From NCBI GenBank assembly GCA_918026815.1, contig CAKJVC010000077.1:1-52544 (forward strand): DNA of 52,544 nt, in the 5' to 3' direction. This DNA comes from Chalara sp. BL73. Taxonomy: Eukaryota > Ascomycota > Leotiomycetes > Helotiales. Positions 22,771-33,251 of this stretch are shown in pieces; within the stretch, counting starts at the first letter, position 1; the number at the start of each line of letters is the position of its first letter. The translations under genes were made by a program, and so were the position numbers. A model generated the notes under the pieces. It was not told the origin of the DNA. It did no database searches and was given only the letters and a program-made list of their open reading frames with translations.

Positions 22771-24397
22771 GATTGCAAGGTTTTGTCTAAGTTTATATCA
22801 TATAAGAGAATAAACGGTCAACAATACTCAATGCAAAAAATATCTGTCAACAATCAAAGATGACATAGTTGTGAGAAGTGGGAATCTATTAAATTTGCAT
22901 GATTATTTCTTTCCCATGCCGCCAATGCACGCCTTACGCATGCGATTTATTGAAACTTCGGTGAAGGCGTTGGTTGTTGGCAATATCGGGCTATGCTGAA
23001 ATGGCCGCCGTTTGCGAGACCTGAGGCCGGTGAGGCCTCCCATCGCACTGCACATCACCAATTTACCATGGAACTTGAACACCCCTTTCCCCCCCCTCCT
23101 GCGGCGCCATGCGCCTTTTACTGTTGAGTTTACGTACATCTACCCCATGAAGTGCATTCAGTTTAAGGCCGGCTTTTTGGGGATCACACATCCACAGCTC
23201 CCTGGCTTGTCACGTGGAAGCTCGGTTAAGGAAGGTTTACCCCTGATTGCTTGAATAGAACCTATTCTTATATTCTCGTACTATGGAGCCCTAACGTACT
23301 CTGATTCTGAGGTTGGGAAACCTTACTTCTTGATATTAATTAATCCCACTACTCAAGAGCAGCTTTTACTGGAGCTAAGCGAATGATTCGCGATTACTTG
23401 TCTTCTGACCAAAACTCATCACCCTTCCCAGCCTGTGATATCTTGACAGCATCAAAACCGCAACGGTCTTGTATAGTACAGCTTTTTCTGTCCGAGCTAG
23501 AAAGCAAATAGTCTTTGGCATGTTGCAAGGGCCGTTCTCTGTGGGTGCGGCCGCGGACTGTTCCTTGCTGGCGCTTTTTTTTCCTGCACAGAACAAGCCG
23601 TGGTATGATTGGTAGTATCTCCTGGTAAGTCCTAGAGAAGACAATAACTATGACGCCGAATTGGCAGTGCCTCCATCAGGTCGCAGCATCTGTGGTAGAA
23701 CTATATGCCCTGTTATTCGCGTTTAGATACGAAAGTTCATCAAAGAATCGTGATGAACAGAGCACCGACGCGGCATCAGCATGCGGCAAAATCAATCTAA
23801 AAGCCATGTTCAAATACCTCACCAACTGGCTGAGCGCCTTGTACTTCTTCGCGTATGTGAGAAAAGGAATTGCTATATCCCGCTGGATAGTTCCATTTAT
23901 GATACGCCATCGTAATGCAATGCCCTACCTGGAAAGTATGGCTCGGATTTTGGCTGGCACGGCTGTTAGGAGGTTTGCCCGTAGTGTCGTAATCGACAAG
24001 CTGGGAGTAGTTTGCACAAACATCATTCACTTCCTAATCACTATAGCGCTTCAGGTGGCTTTTGCTTTTTTCATCTATGCATCGCGTCCACTATCTTCAT
24101 GACATTGATCGGGTTGTGATCTTGCCATCGTTGCAGTGGGAATTGGCTTCTGCTCTGAGTTTGGCATCAACATGTGAAAGCCAGTTTAGGGTTCGTTGTT
24201 ATTACACAATATACGTATCGTATTGCACACCTTCAGGCTAGCATTGACATATAAGACTGTCCAATTACTACTAGAATATCACATTGCCTGAACGTTGGTG
24301 TGGGACATGACAAGGGGAAACACACGTATTCAGCCAATTATGAGACTATTATGCAGGGTTATGCCCCGTTTATTTTCTAATAGAGGACTTGCTGTGG
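22771..24397. other. Intergenic region with one uncertain ORF
   Basis: About 1.6 kb between the uncharacterised gene and the kinase pair. Apart from the open frame listed at 23650-24102, I see no gene. AT-rich tracts lie around 22800-22900 and 24200-24300. Confidence 0.4.
23650..24102 (+). CDS. Possible small membrane protein (uncertain ORF)
   Basis: An ATG-initiated frame of 150 codons with two hydrophobic stretches: WLSALYFFAYV in the middle and a stronger helix near the C-terminus (IIHFLITIALQVAFAFFIYA). It matches no family I know and no splice structure extends it convincingly. It could be a real lineage-specific gene, a decayed gene fragment, or chance. It is listed only because of its ATG, its length and its hydrophobic C-terminus. 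Confidence 0.25.
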   Translation: MTPNWQCLHQVAASVVELYALLFAFRYESSSKNRDEQSTDAASACGKINLKAMFKYLTNWLSALYFFAYVRKGIAISRWIVPFMIRHRNAMPYLESMARILAGTAVRRFARSVVIDKLGVVCTNIIHFLITIALQVAFAFFIYASRPLSS

Positions 24398-25726
24398 TCA
24401 TTCTGCATTAACATATCCGTTAGGAAACTGCCGCACGAGTTTCTTTATTTCTGCAATCAAACTAAATTAGTCAGCGACTACTTAAGACAGGTTGATTGGA
24501 GGACTTACATGTTTCGGAACTTCTTATCGTTTGGATACAGTATTGAATCGATAATATGATTGCGCCTGCCGGGAGTCAGTTGTATGAATAGGGGCAGAAG
24601 AAACATGGAGTGCCGTACAGGGCGTATAACGCATTACGAGACTCCCAGTCTTCCACAGGTGCATCCTTCGGCATGTACTTGTAGTATGCCTCAATACAAT
24701 CTCGACTCCATTCGTTGTTCATTGGCCGCAATGGGCTCAATTCGTCTGAGAGGTTACTTAATGGAACCAGGCCTACTTTAAAAAAGGCACAACTTACATT
24801 CATGGTGGCCATAGTAGGCGGACGAGTCAAAAATGATGGACTTCCCAGTCGCCTTATCAGTGGCAACGTTGCCGATCCAAAGGTCCCCATGGAGAAGGCT
24901 AGGCTTAATTGTCCTACCTTGCGTTTCCAATGGACGCAGCAGTCTCGGGATAACTTTCCCCAGCAAAGCCTTTGATAGCTCCTGGAGCTCTCCGCTCGGT
25001 CCTCTGCCCTTTTCCTCCATAGCTAGCATCTGTCGAATTCCATTGGAGAAGAACCCTTCCCAAGACTTTGTCCAAGTGTTATCTTGCGGAAGATTCCCGT
25101 TGTACGTAGTGATGTGGAAACCGAACATATTGTTTGGCGAGCTGCTCTCTTTATGCAGTTTCGCAATTTCTCTTGCGAAATCTGTGGTGGAGGGTGGGCC
25201 GCTCTCCAGGTCGTGGAATTCTAACAGGAGAAAATGGCGTCCAGACCCAGCACAGGAACCCCAGCAAATAGGGCGTGGAGCAAAATAAGGCGACACTTTG
25301 CATATCTCCTGCATTGATTCGTACTCTCCTTTCATCATCGCAAGCCCACGATCTCCTGTGGCAATCTAGAGTTAGGTTAGAGATAGGGACAGTATGTTAA
25401 TGCTAGGCGCACTTTGAGAAACCAACGAGTCACATTTGAGTTGTCCTGTCTAAATTCAATGTACCCAGTTTGATTCCAGTTGCTTATCCCATGGCCCTGT
25501 GCAGCTACAATTTCGGCACCAGATGGAAGAGCTACGAAACAACATCAACCTTAAACTTGCTCAAATCCTAGACAGAAATGTTACTAATCTTACCGGCAAT
25601 AATCCTAGGGTCTAGTTCGATTGCTCCGGAGTGCTTTGTAGCGTTTGACTGATCATAATAGTCTTTCTCCACTGGCTTGGCTTCCTCCTGTAACCCATCA
25701 GGGAACTTTTCTACAAGCGCCCTCAT
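24398..25726 (-). CDS. Ketosamine/fructosamine-3-kinase-like protein (kinase B)
   Basis: Six exons (25726-25594, 25531-25413, 25365-24798, 24745-24619, 24565-24509, 24461-24398) give 355 residues. The fold is that of aminoglycoside-phosphotransferase-like small-molecule kinases, family Fructosamin_kin, which phosphorylate sugar-amine adducts on proteins and can repair glycation. Visible active-site features are Lys84 in RWFLK (ATP-binding lysine), Glu in MMKGEYESM, the catalytic loop LLHGDLWIGN (Asp245, Asn250) and the metal-binding Asp264 in IIFDSSAYYGHHE. The family C-terminus is present (NALYAL, LYPNDKKFRN, IKKLVRQFPNGY). The first dozen residues, MRALVEKFPDGL, look like the C-terminal end of a preceding kinase domain and not a normal N-terminus. 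Only 46 bp separate this ATG from the stop of kinase A upstream, so this may be the second half of a formerly fused double kinase. Confidence 0.85.
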
Positions 25727-25772
25727 CTCTCTTCTTGCCCTGTGTTATGTTAGAACATGGTCATTTGCAAGA

Positions 25773-26925
25773 TCAGGAGACAACATAAATCTCGCGAAAC
25801 TTTGTCTCATTAGGATATAGGGCAGAGACCAGAAAATCATAGCGCCTAGGGAGCGGTAAGCAAGAATCTACTAAACCATTCGCTTTCCAAATACCCACAA
25901 AGCGTACAAAGCATTGCGATCATCCCAATCAGCATGTGGCTCTGACATTCCCATGGCCTTTTGATATTGCTTAAGATATGGTCTTCCAAGCCGGTATCGC
26001 GGCGCCCGCCAGGGTCCTAAATCTGCCTCATTATGACCCCAAAATGCACATGAGTCGAACAATATGATCTCTCCGGTGTCTGCATCCGACATGCAGTTGC
26101 CGGGCCATAGATCGGAGTGGACAAGGCAAGGCTCGATAGAGCGTCCACCTGTTTCTAAAGGCCGGAGCAGTCTCGGAATGACCTTATTACAGAGGGCATC
26201 AAAGAGGCGGTCCAGTTCTTCGTCTACACCGTGCGTCTTCTTCTCAAATTCATACATAGACTGCATGGCCTGCGTAAACCATTTCTCCCATGTGTCCTGC
26301 CAGGTATTATTGTTTGGAATATTCGCAAGATGCGTCGGTACGGCAAACCCAAATTTGCCTGTTGGGGATTTTCCCATGCTAGCCCTGTGCACCTTTGCGA
26401 CAATGTTGACCAAGCCCATGACATCCGGTAGCTCATCAACCATGTCGTGAAACTCGCAGACGTAGAACCACGTATCGGGTTTGTTTTTTAATTCGCCAAA
26501 ACCAACCGGTGTAGGTACGTTCTTTGGGGCGTAGGAGGCGTAGACCGAGTCAGACAGGAATGCGCCTTCCATCATACGCCGGCCAGGCTCGCCAGATTCA
26601 TACTAAGGTCACATGTTTTTAATGGCCAAGGAATCAATCCAGACAAGCAGAGACTCACCTTCATAAAGTAAGGTTTGATCCCGCCGTCTTTCAGCCTTGC
26701 GTTGATCCGGAATGTCTTACACCACGCACTTACCCCAGAGGGTACAACAGAGACCACCTCCACTCCTTCTGGTAATTCTACAAGAATGAGCACTGTCGGA
26801 ACAATTTTATTAGGTCAAAACTCACTTGCTAGAACGTTGTTATCCAGATGATCGATTGTGACTGGGTTTGCTTCTCGTTTCCGTCTTATCTTTTCAGTAT
26901 ATGCGTCGGCTGGGTTCGTGGACAT
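25773..26925 (-). CDS. Ketosamine/fructosamine-3-kinase-like protein (kinase A)
   Basis: Four exons (26925-26826, 26792-26659, 26602-25899, 25845-25773) give 336 residues. It belongs to the same family as kinase B downstream and shares two intron positions with it: in NALYAL, and the position expected after FRE. Active-site features are Lys78 (YFMK), Glu in MMEGAF, the catalytic loop LVHSDLWPGN (Asp242, Asn247; Ser replaces the usual Gly of HGD) and Asp261 in ILFDSCAFWGHNE. The C-terminus RYDFLVSALYPNETKFRE is normal, but then the frame runs five more codons (IYVVS) to a stop. The expected splice donor directly after the codon part AT reads TTATGT instead of GTATGT. A branch site (CTAAC) and acceptor (ACACAG) remain downstream and would join in frame to the segment now at the start of kinase B. 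As written, the protein lacks only the last family helix, so it could still be active. Confidence 0.82.
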
Positions 26926-27777
26926 GATTGAAGGTGACTGTAAAAGCGGGTATAGGTGTAGAACTGAGACAAAGAATTGAGGCAAGATTCAAATAGATAT
27001 TGGACCTTTCAGCGTTCATATGTTGCGACTGGTGAAAGGCATCAGGTTGGGATATCGTGATTGGCAATATCGATGTAAATGTGTCATAACGTCTTTAGGC
27101 CGTTTCGCAACAAATCACAGTCAGACAAATAGTGTGTAGACGATATGTCATGACACGATTTGGGGTACGCAGCGTATTTAGGTGCCGCTATGTGCTGTAG
27201 AGCAAGGATAAGGGTAGTGAGTGCTTTTGTCTTTTGTCCTTTGTCCTTCCGGCAACCTTGACTTCTTATTATCAATGGAGGATTGTCCCCTCCCCCATGC
27301 CTTCAACCCTCCTCGGCTCTTATCTGGGCATCCTGTGTAGCCGAGACTTGATGGCGCAAGCCAATCAAATTAATAGAGCCAAAGTAGTATAGCCCTCGCG
27401 AAGGCGATTCCTCTCAGCTTGTGCCCAGTTGCCTGTCGTTGCGATCTAAGAGAATACCAAAGCCAGACCAAACAGTTGACTCCTCGCTTGAGTTCTGTCG
27501 ACGCGACAGGAAAGATTACAAGATTGCCTAACAGCTGCCATCTAAATACTCCAGCTTAAGAATGCTACTGATTCTGTGTTCACACATAAACGACTCGAAA
27601 AATGGTAAGTTACCAATACAAGCAATTATTTTGCATATCAGTATCGAATCGCTTCTAGCGGGGGCAAGCTTCCCGAAAGGGGCTCTAGAGGCAAAGGGCC
27701 TTAGAGTCCTTATCGTTCCTTCAACAACAATTCAGCGTACTCACTCTGCTAGGTTGCCAAACTGACAAGGAGCCAGC
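26926..27777. other. Intergenic region between kinase A and the NLR-type pseudogene
   Basis: It should contain the promoter of kinase A. A short ATG-initiated frame at 27562-27765 (+) directly precedes the pseudogene but has no family similarity I can see; it may be decayed 5' sequence. Otherwise nothing is recognised. Confidence 0.4.
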
Positions 27778-29074
27778 GGAAGAAATTCGCGGGCCATTTG
27801 GACTTGCTATCCTACATGAACCTGCAGAATCACTAATCGACTTCACTTTTGTACAAGATCTAAGAGGAGGGCCAAGAAAGACTTAAAGCAAGACGCCCAA
27901 CTAGGCATATTTCTGGCCAAAAACTTGGCTCGGGTTGAGCTACGGTTCAAAATTGTCTGGATACACACGTTTGGTTATAACTCGGACTGGGGAGAGGCGA
28001 GAGGGAGTCGTGTGACAGAACGTGATTTTGGTCAAGCTCTATTAGTAGAATTATACAATTCATCCCTCATAGGCGCACCAGATAATGATACACCGATCGT
28101 CTTCGTCGGGCAAACATGGGCGGCAATATTGTCAAAAAGGTTCTTATACTCGCGAAACAAGACCCGAGCTACCACAAGATGGCAGCCCGTATCCACAGTA
28201 TGTTCTCCTTTGCTATCCCTCACCGTGGTTCAGATAGCGCGTCGTTGCTCCGCAATATTCTGCAGCTGTCTGGGGTTTACGGTGCTAAAGTTTATGTCGA
28301 GGACCCAGTGCCTAACTCCAAAGCCATCTACACGATTAACGACTAATTTCAGCATGTCCATCAAGATATTCAGTTATGGTCCTTTGAGACCGTAAAGGCT
28401 TCCCTAGACCTTATTGTCAAGAAAGGTTCAGCCACACTCGAACTTCCTGGTGAGCGGGTACAGCTACTGAATGCAGATCACCGTCATGTTTGCAAATTCG
28501 ACGATCCCTCCGATAGTAATTACTGCACGCCACAGAACGCTTTCGGCGCTACCATTTCCTCGATAGAGAATATGTGGGTTTTTACACGATGGGAAGGACA
28601 CAAAACCGATATGAAAAACTATCCGACCTTCTCAGTTATGTAGAACAGCCGGATGCAGATCTTTCCATGCTATCTGACCACTAAATACAAGGATCGTGTG
28701 AATGGTTAACTGACAAGTCGACTTTTCACGATCGGCGAGAAGGCTTCGAAGGTGTATCTAACATTTTCTGGTTACGAGGAGATCCAGCTACAGGAAAGTC
28801 GATAACAATGGCTCATATTATCAAATACCTTGAAGGTTCAAATTCTGAATGCGCGTTCTTTTTCTTCAAACATAGCATCAATGGTAAGCCCACGGTCGCA
28901 GAGTCACTGTGTTCGCTTGCATGGCAAATGGCTGCGGCACATACGGTTATCCACCAGAAGTTTCTTACTATGCAGGATGATGGAATCACAATCGAGTTAG
29001 CCGATCCTACGATGCTGTGGAGAGCCATTTTTCTTTCTTGGATCTTCATCCTTTCCGGATTTCTAGAATTTTAG
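27778..29074 (+). pseudogene. Broken esterase-NACHT (NLR/STAND-type) gene
   Basis: Fragments in more than one frame follow the order of fungal proteins with an N-terminal serine-esterase domain and a NACHT NTPase. In order: GPFGLAILHEPAESLIDF and LRGG near 27790-27870; WIHTFGYNSDWG and DFGQALLVELYNSS at 27955-28070; then, in another frame, VKKVLILAKQDPSYHKMA and PHRGSDSASLLRNIL; then LWSFETVKA, LLNADHRHVCKFDDPSD; GSCEWLTDKSTF; and a Walker A motif GDPATGKSI near 28785 with FFFKHS after it. Breaks are a one-base loss at the nucleophile elbow (about 28112), which destroys the GHSxGG motif, an in-frame TAA at 28344 where IND is normally followed by Glu, a TAA near 28682, and loss of similarity after 29050. 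Intact relatives act in fungal self/non-self recognition and programmed cell death. The NACHT core and the repeat domain that should follow are missing. Confidence 0.8.
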
Positions 29075-29883
29075 GGCAATTTCTTTTAGAAGCTAATGAG
29101 TTCGCTTACAGTAAATGCTCTCAGACAGAGAATCGCCAGGTGGTGGAGGCTACATTATTACTAATGCGAACACCGGAATGTCATTGATAGTTGTGCCATA
29201 GTATGTATTGCCTTGGGAGACAATGACTGTAGGGCTGCCTTTCTTATATTTCCCAGGTCTAGTAAATGCCATACTAATGAAGCAAGACTTTTTGGGGGGG
29301 AGGGGGGAGTTCATATCACACTGAAGGATGGGGAGCCTCCGAATATGAGAGCCCCGCGAGCATTTCTTGATCTCGGCATCCCGGATATGAGTGTGATAAT
29401 CGCATAGCAATTTATAGTCCCCAGAGCCATGGAGCTGTTCTTTTTTCCACAGATCAACTTGCTGGAAAGTCTTAGATGTCAGCAGCTTGTTGTCTATTCT
29501 AGCTAGCCAAACATCGCCATTTTCGTGACCAGTAATCTCAAATCTGAACTTCAGGAAGTCCTATTGCTAAAGTCGGAGCAAGCGAAGATGCTTATTGGTA
29601 CCCTTTTAGCGGGTAAGCCATGAACATCCAAGCTATAGAGTAGGTGAGGTGGAGGGCGAGTTCAACTGCACACTCTGACGATGCTGGTGTTGAGCCGGCA
29701 TGGCCAAAAGTATACTTCGCTCTTCCCTTTAAAAGACTCTCTCTTTGCCTTCCCTTAGTTTCAGATTCTCCTGTAGTGTGCCACCCGCCCTCTCGTAATG
29801 CACAGCGCGTGACATGACGGGAATCGTACGCCGTTGCCACTAACTGGAAAATTTCGGATATCTAAAACTCTGATGTTACATTT
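29075..29883. other. Probable decayed sequence downstream of the pseudogene
   Basis: No intact gene. A G-rich stretch lies at 29291-29307. The region could be the eroded 3' part of the NLR-type gene, but I cannot align it to any repeat domain by eye. Confidence 0.4.
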
Positions 29884-31624
29884 TCATACTACTGTAGTTA
29901 CCTTTTCCTCCGTAGCCACCGTCTCCGAGGTTAACGGCGGTTCTCGTCGCGGCGGAGCAACTTGTTGAGAATCTCCTTTTTGTTTTCCAAATCTCCATTT
30001 TCTTCCTCTCTTCAATTCTACAAAATATAGAAGAGCTGAAATCGCAGCCGAGGCCCCGAAAATGGTGAAAGACCACCCAAAGCCAATTCCATCGATCATA
30101 TATTGGATTACCCCAGTCGTTAAGGCCGCCATGATGCACCTAACTAAATTGAATGATGCTTGTGCCGTTGCTGGTGCTTCGTGGTTGATATCAATTAAGA
30201 GGGTGTTGTTGTACTAAAATTCATTGACTCGTAACCCAGTTTAGACTCAGAAAGGGAGAATACCGCTTACATTGAAACATGTCTGAATGCCCAATCCAGT
30301 CAAGAATTGGAGAATCATTGGAATGGAAAGATGCTGTCGTCGTCAATTCTACTCCGGCTCTGCTAAAATATTAAACAGAAGGACTTACGATGTGATAGTG
30401 AACAGCCCAACCATATCCGATCATTGAAAGCATTGCAAGGAACGTCGGCACAAAAATGCTTCTCATCCTAGCTTCTTCGATAGGGAACCTGGACAAATCA
30501 TCCCCAGCCACTTTATCAATAGGCAAACCATACTTCTTTGCCACGATCTGGTAGTCTCGATCGATCAACATTCCGGACATCAAAGTCGATACAAGGCAAC
30601 TAGCGCCATAAGGAAGGTAGATTAACCCAGCTTCTAGTTCGTTCAGGTTGTAAATATCTATCAATGTTGTAGAGAGAGATGCATGCGAGGCACAGAATAT
30701 CATGTAAAGAATACTACCAGCCGTAATACTAACCGCCGTATCCAGACGGGAAAGAACAACCAGCGCTTTTAGCGGATTGGGAAATCCCCTTTTCTTGTGA
30801 ATGATGGTGGAGAGCTCAGGCGATTCTTTTTTCCACGGCCGCATGACGTTCGGAATCAGCGGCCTTGACCATTTTGGAGGTACAATTGAACCGTTGCCAA
30901 CGACTGACCGAGCGGATTCCGGAAGGGTAAGAACTATCAAAACAAGAACAATAGCTGACATTATTGATAGCAGCCAAAATATCCAACGCCAACTTGCTCG
31001 GTATGCGAGGACACCTCCGAGAAGGGGCCCGAAACTAGGAGCCGTCGTAATACTACTTGATTCAGCAGGAAAATATTTGAATCAGCGGAAAACAGCTCAC
31101 CCAAACGAGAGAGCTCCTACAAACGCACCTCGCTCTGCCGGAGTCGCGATGTCTGCAATAACACCATATGCAACCGAAAAGGTGCCTGGTTATCAGAAAC
31201 CGTACGTATGCTCAGCGTAATTTGATTTCTCACCTGAAATTCCAGCACTCTGGAGCATTCTCAACAGGAGAAGCGCAACCAAAGAATTTTGAAGCGCGAT
31301 TCCTACGTTTGCACAAAAGTACAATGAAAGCGTGACCATGTAGACCAGACGTCTCCCAAACATGTCGGCAGCATCTCCAGCTATCGACGGGGCCACGCCA
31401 GATATGGCCAGATATGCAGTTACTGTGAAATTAATGCGCGCAATTGATGTGTGGAGATCTTCCGCCAAAATCGACAACACTGGGTAGTAGATGAAACTGC
31501 TCAGCGTCGAGAACCAACCTGCTCCGGCGATTAAAGCAACAATATACCATCGCTGACTTTTGGAGAAAACCGTGTGTCGGCTTGTGACTGAAGAGGATTC
31601 TGCTGTTGGTACTGCTGCCGCCAT
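29884..31624 (-). CDS. MFS transporter, drug:H+ antiporter (DHA1, QDR-like)
   Basis: Five exons (31624-31234, 31185-31101, 31052-30389, 30333-30271, 30213-29884) give 510 residues. About twelve membrane helices are visible. Helix 1 is WYIVALIAGAGWFSTLSSF, and the loop after helix 2 holds the MFS motif GDAADMFGRRLVY. Then come GVIADIATPAERGAF (helix 4-5 loop), FGPLLGGVLAYRASWRWIFWL (DHA1 motif C region), a central cytosolic loop rich in Lys/Pro, and a C-terminal half ending in a charged tail. This layout is that of DHA1 proteins of the QDR type, which export drugs, polyamines or organic acids at the plasma membrane; the substrate is unknown. The start at 31624 has a good context (A at -3, G at +4), but in-frame ATGs at 31678 and 31717 are possible. 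The gene is intact although it lies between two pseudogenes. Confidence 0.88.
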
Positions 31625-33251
31625 TGTGTTGAGGGTTACCTGAGATATTTTCTTACAAAGAGAGGAATTATCTGCCATGACTGTTGTGGCACATCGCCAA
31701 AGAAAGGGCATTATCATTTTCAGCTGTTTTTTCAAACCTGATATTTCAGGATGCGACACTAAAACCGTATCAACATTAATGTCACAAAAAGCAAGTGCTC
31801 CTTTGAGGTTCTATTGTATCTTGGATATGTAATACCTCTTAGAAGGTGCGCAGATGCCTGAATTGTTAGGCTATTACGCATTTCTAAACGCCATTCACCT
31901 AACCAGCGCTAACTTTGTCACATAGCCTATATTTAGAGTGGTCCGATTGGCTGACTGGGTGGTAATGGTGTCCGCTTCGTTTAGCTTTGCTAAAGTGCAA
32001 AAAAATAGTGCAATTTGTTTCAGATTTTTACTACTGCATCAGGCGAAAAAGGATAATATGGAGCTTAATTGATAGTGTAAAGCTCAGGCGATAAAAAGCA
32101 TCAACTTTTAGAGCAATTGCATCAGTCGTTCTAGCATTATTAAGTAAAATAGTTGATTTTGCAAATGTAGAATTTTGTTGAAATGGCACGTAATAGTAAA
32201 ATCAATCAGAACATATATAGTTTAGTTTAAATTATATATAGAGAAAATATAGAGATTTATATTGTCTTACTATTAGTTTTTGTTCTAATAATTCATAATT
32301 TGCTATAAAAAGATTATTTACAGTGCAGTGGCATTGTTTTCTGGCTCAATATTTAATGATGGATAGAAATGTAGTTCTTGCGAACTCTAATCTCCTCCTT
32401 GATCCATGTCACGCTATGATGCTTCTCCCAGGGGTAGGGAGGGGTGAGGAGATAGGGCTAATGCCTTGCTGCAGTATTTTCTACGAGCAAGTCCTCTTAG
32501 ATGAGATTTGTCAGGGTTGCACTGTGACGGTCTATTGTGCATCCTGAGAAAGCTTCTCAATATGTATAGCTTGGATGTTGACGAGACCAAGACACAAGGT
32601 AACTGATAGCAGTTACCTTGTGATCTAAAGCAGCCAATAGGTGCATGGTGCCTAGGGTGAGCAGTGCGAGCAGAAGCCGATTCTAGGCGTCTTTCGGGGA
32701 TAGCAGACATAGATATGCATGGAGAGATGGTATTAGGCCAAGTACCTGTAGTTAAGGATCCAGCACCAAAAGCCTATGATCCTCATTCAGTGTCTGTCGT
32801 TATGCGAGAAATACCTTATGTAGAACCGAGGAGACACTTGGAGACAAAAGAATTTTTCGTCCATCGCCCAGCGGCGCTTCTGAAGATCCGCCTTCAATGA
32901 ACGTCGGTGATGATTTTCTCGGCCCCCCTGACTACAACACTATACAACTTGATAGTAAGGAACCCGCCAGTGGCAAGTATGAGATGATCTGGTTGGACTG
33001 AATTAGACTTCAGAAGTTGGAAGTCGAGTGGGTCCTGATCCACTTTATTAGATTCTGGCAGTAGTTAGCCATGCTGTCAGTGAAAGCGTACATGAAGATG
33101 TTGAACAGTGCAGGATTCGCCGGTTGCTTAAATAGTCATTCCATAGAGTGCTAGGCCTCGCACGGAAGGCGTCAGTTAGTACTATCCCGGAATTATTCGC
33201 TTCGAATATGACATAGAGAACGAGGATCTCTTCTGGGGCTGTGGCGGCGCC
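31625..33251. other. AT-rich island and unassigned sequence
   Basis: From about 31980 to 32340 the sequence is markedly AT-rich, unlike the flanks, and has no open frame. 32320-33250 has mid-range composition with only short frames; one at about 32664-32897 (+) and a following stretch (VGDDFLGPPDYNTIQL, another frame) read like protein but match nothing I know. A perfect hairpin at 32593-32622 is listed separately. The whole stretch may be relic gene or transposon sequence. Confidence 0.4.
32593..32622. repeat. Perfect 13-bp inverted repeat (hairpin)
   Basis: CACAAGGTAACTG and its exact reverse complement are separated by a four-base loop (ATAG). There is no T-run after it. It may be a remnant of a small inverted-repeat element or a chance palindrome; a 13-bp perfect arm with a four-base loop is unlikely by chance at any one site but not remarkable over 52 kb. 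Confidence 0.7.

Noticed and set aside
22792..22797. TATAAA just before the uncharacterised gene (minus)
   Set aside because: It is only about 20 bases from the ATG, too close to place a transcription start before the start codon.
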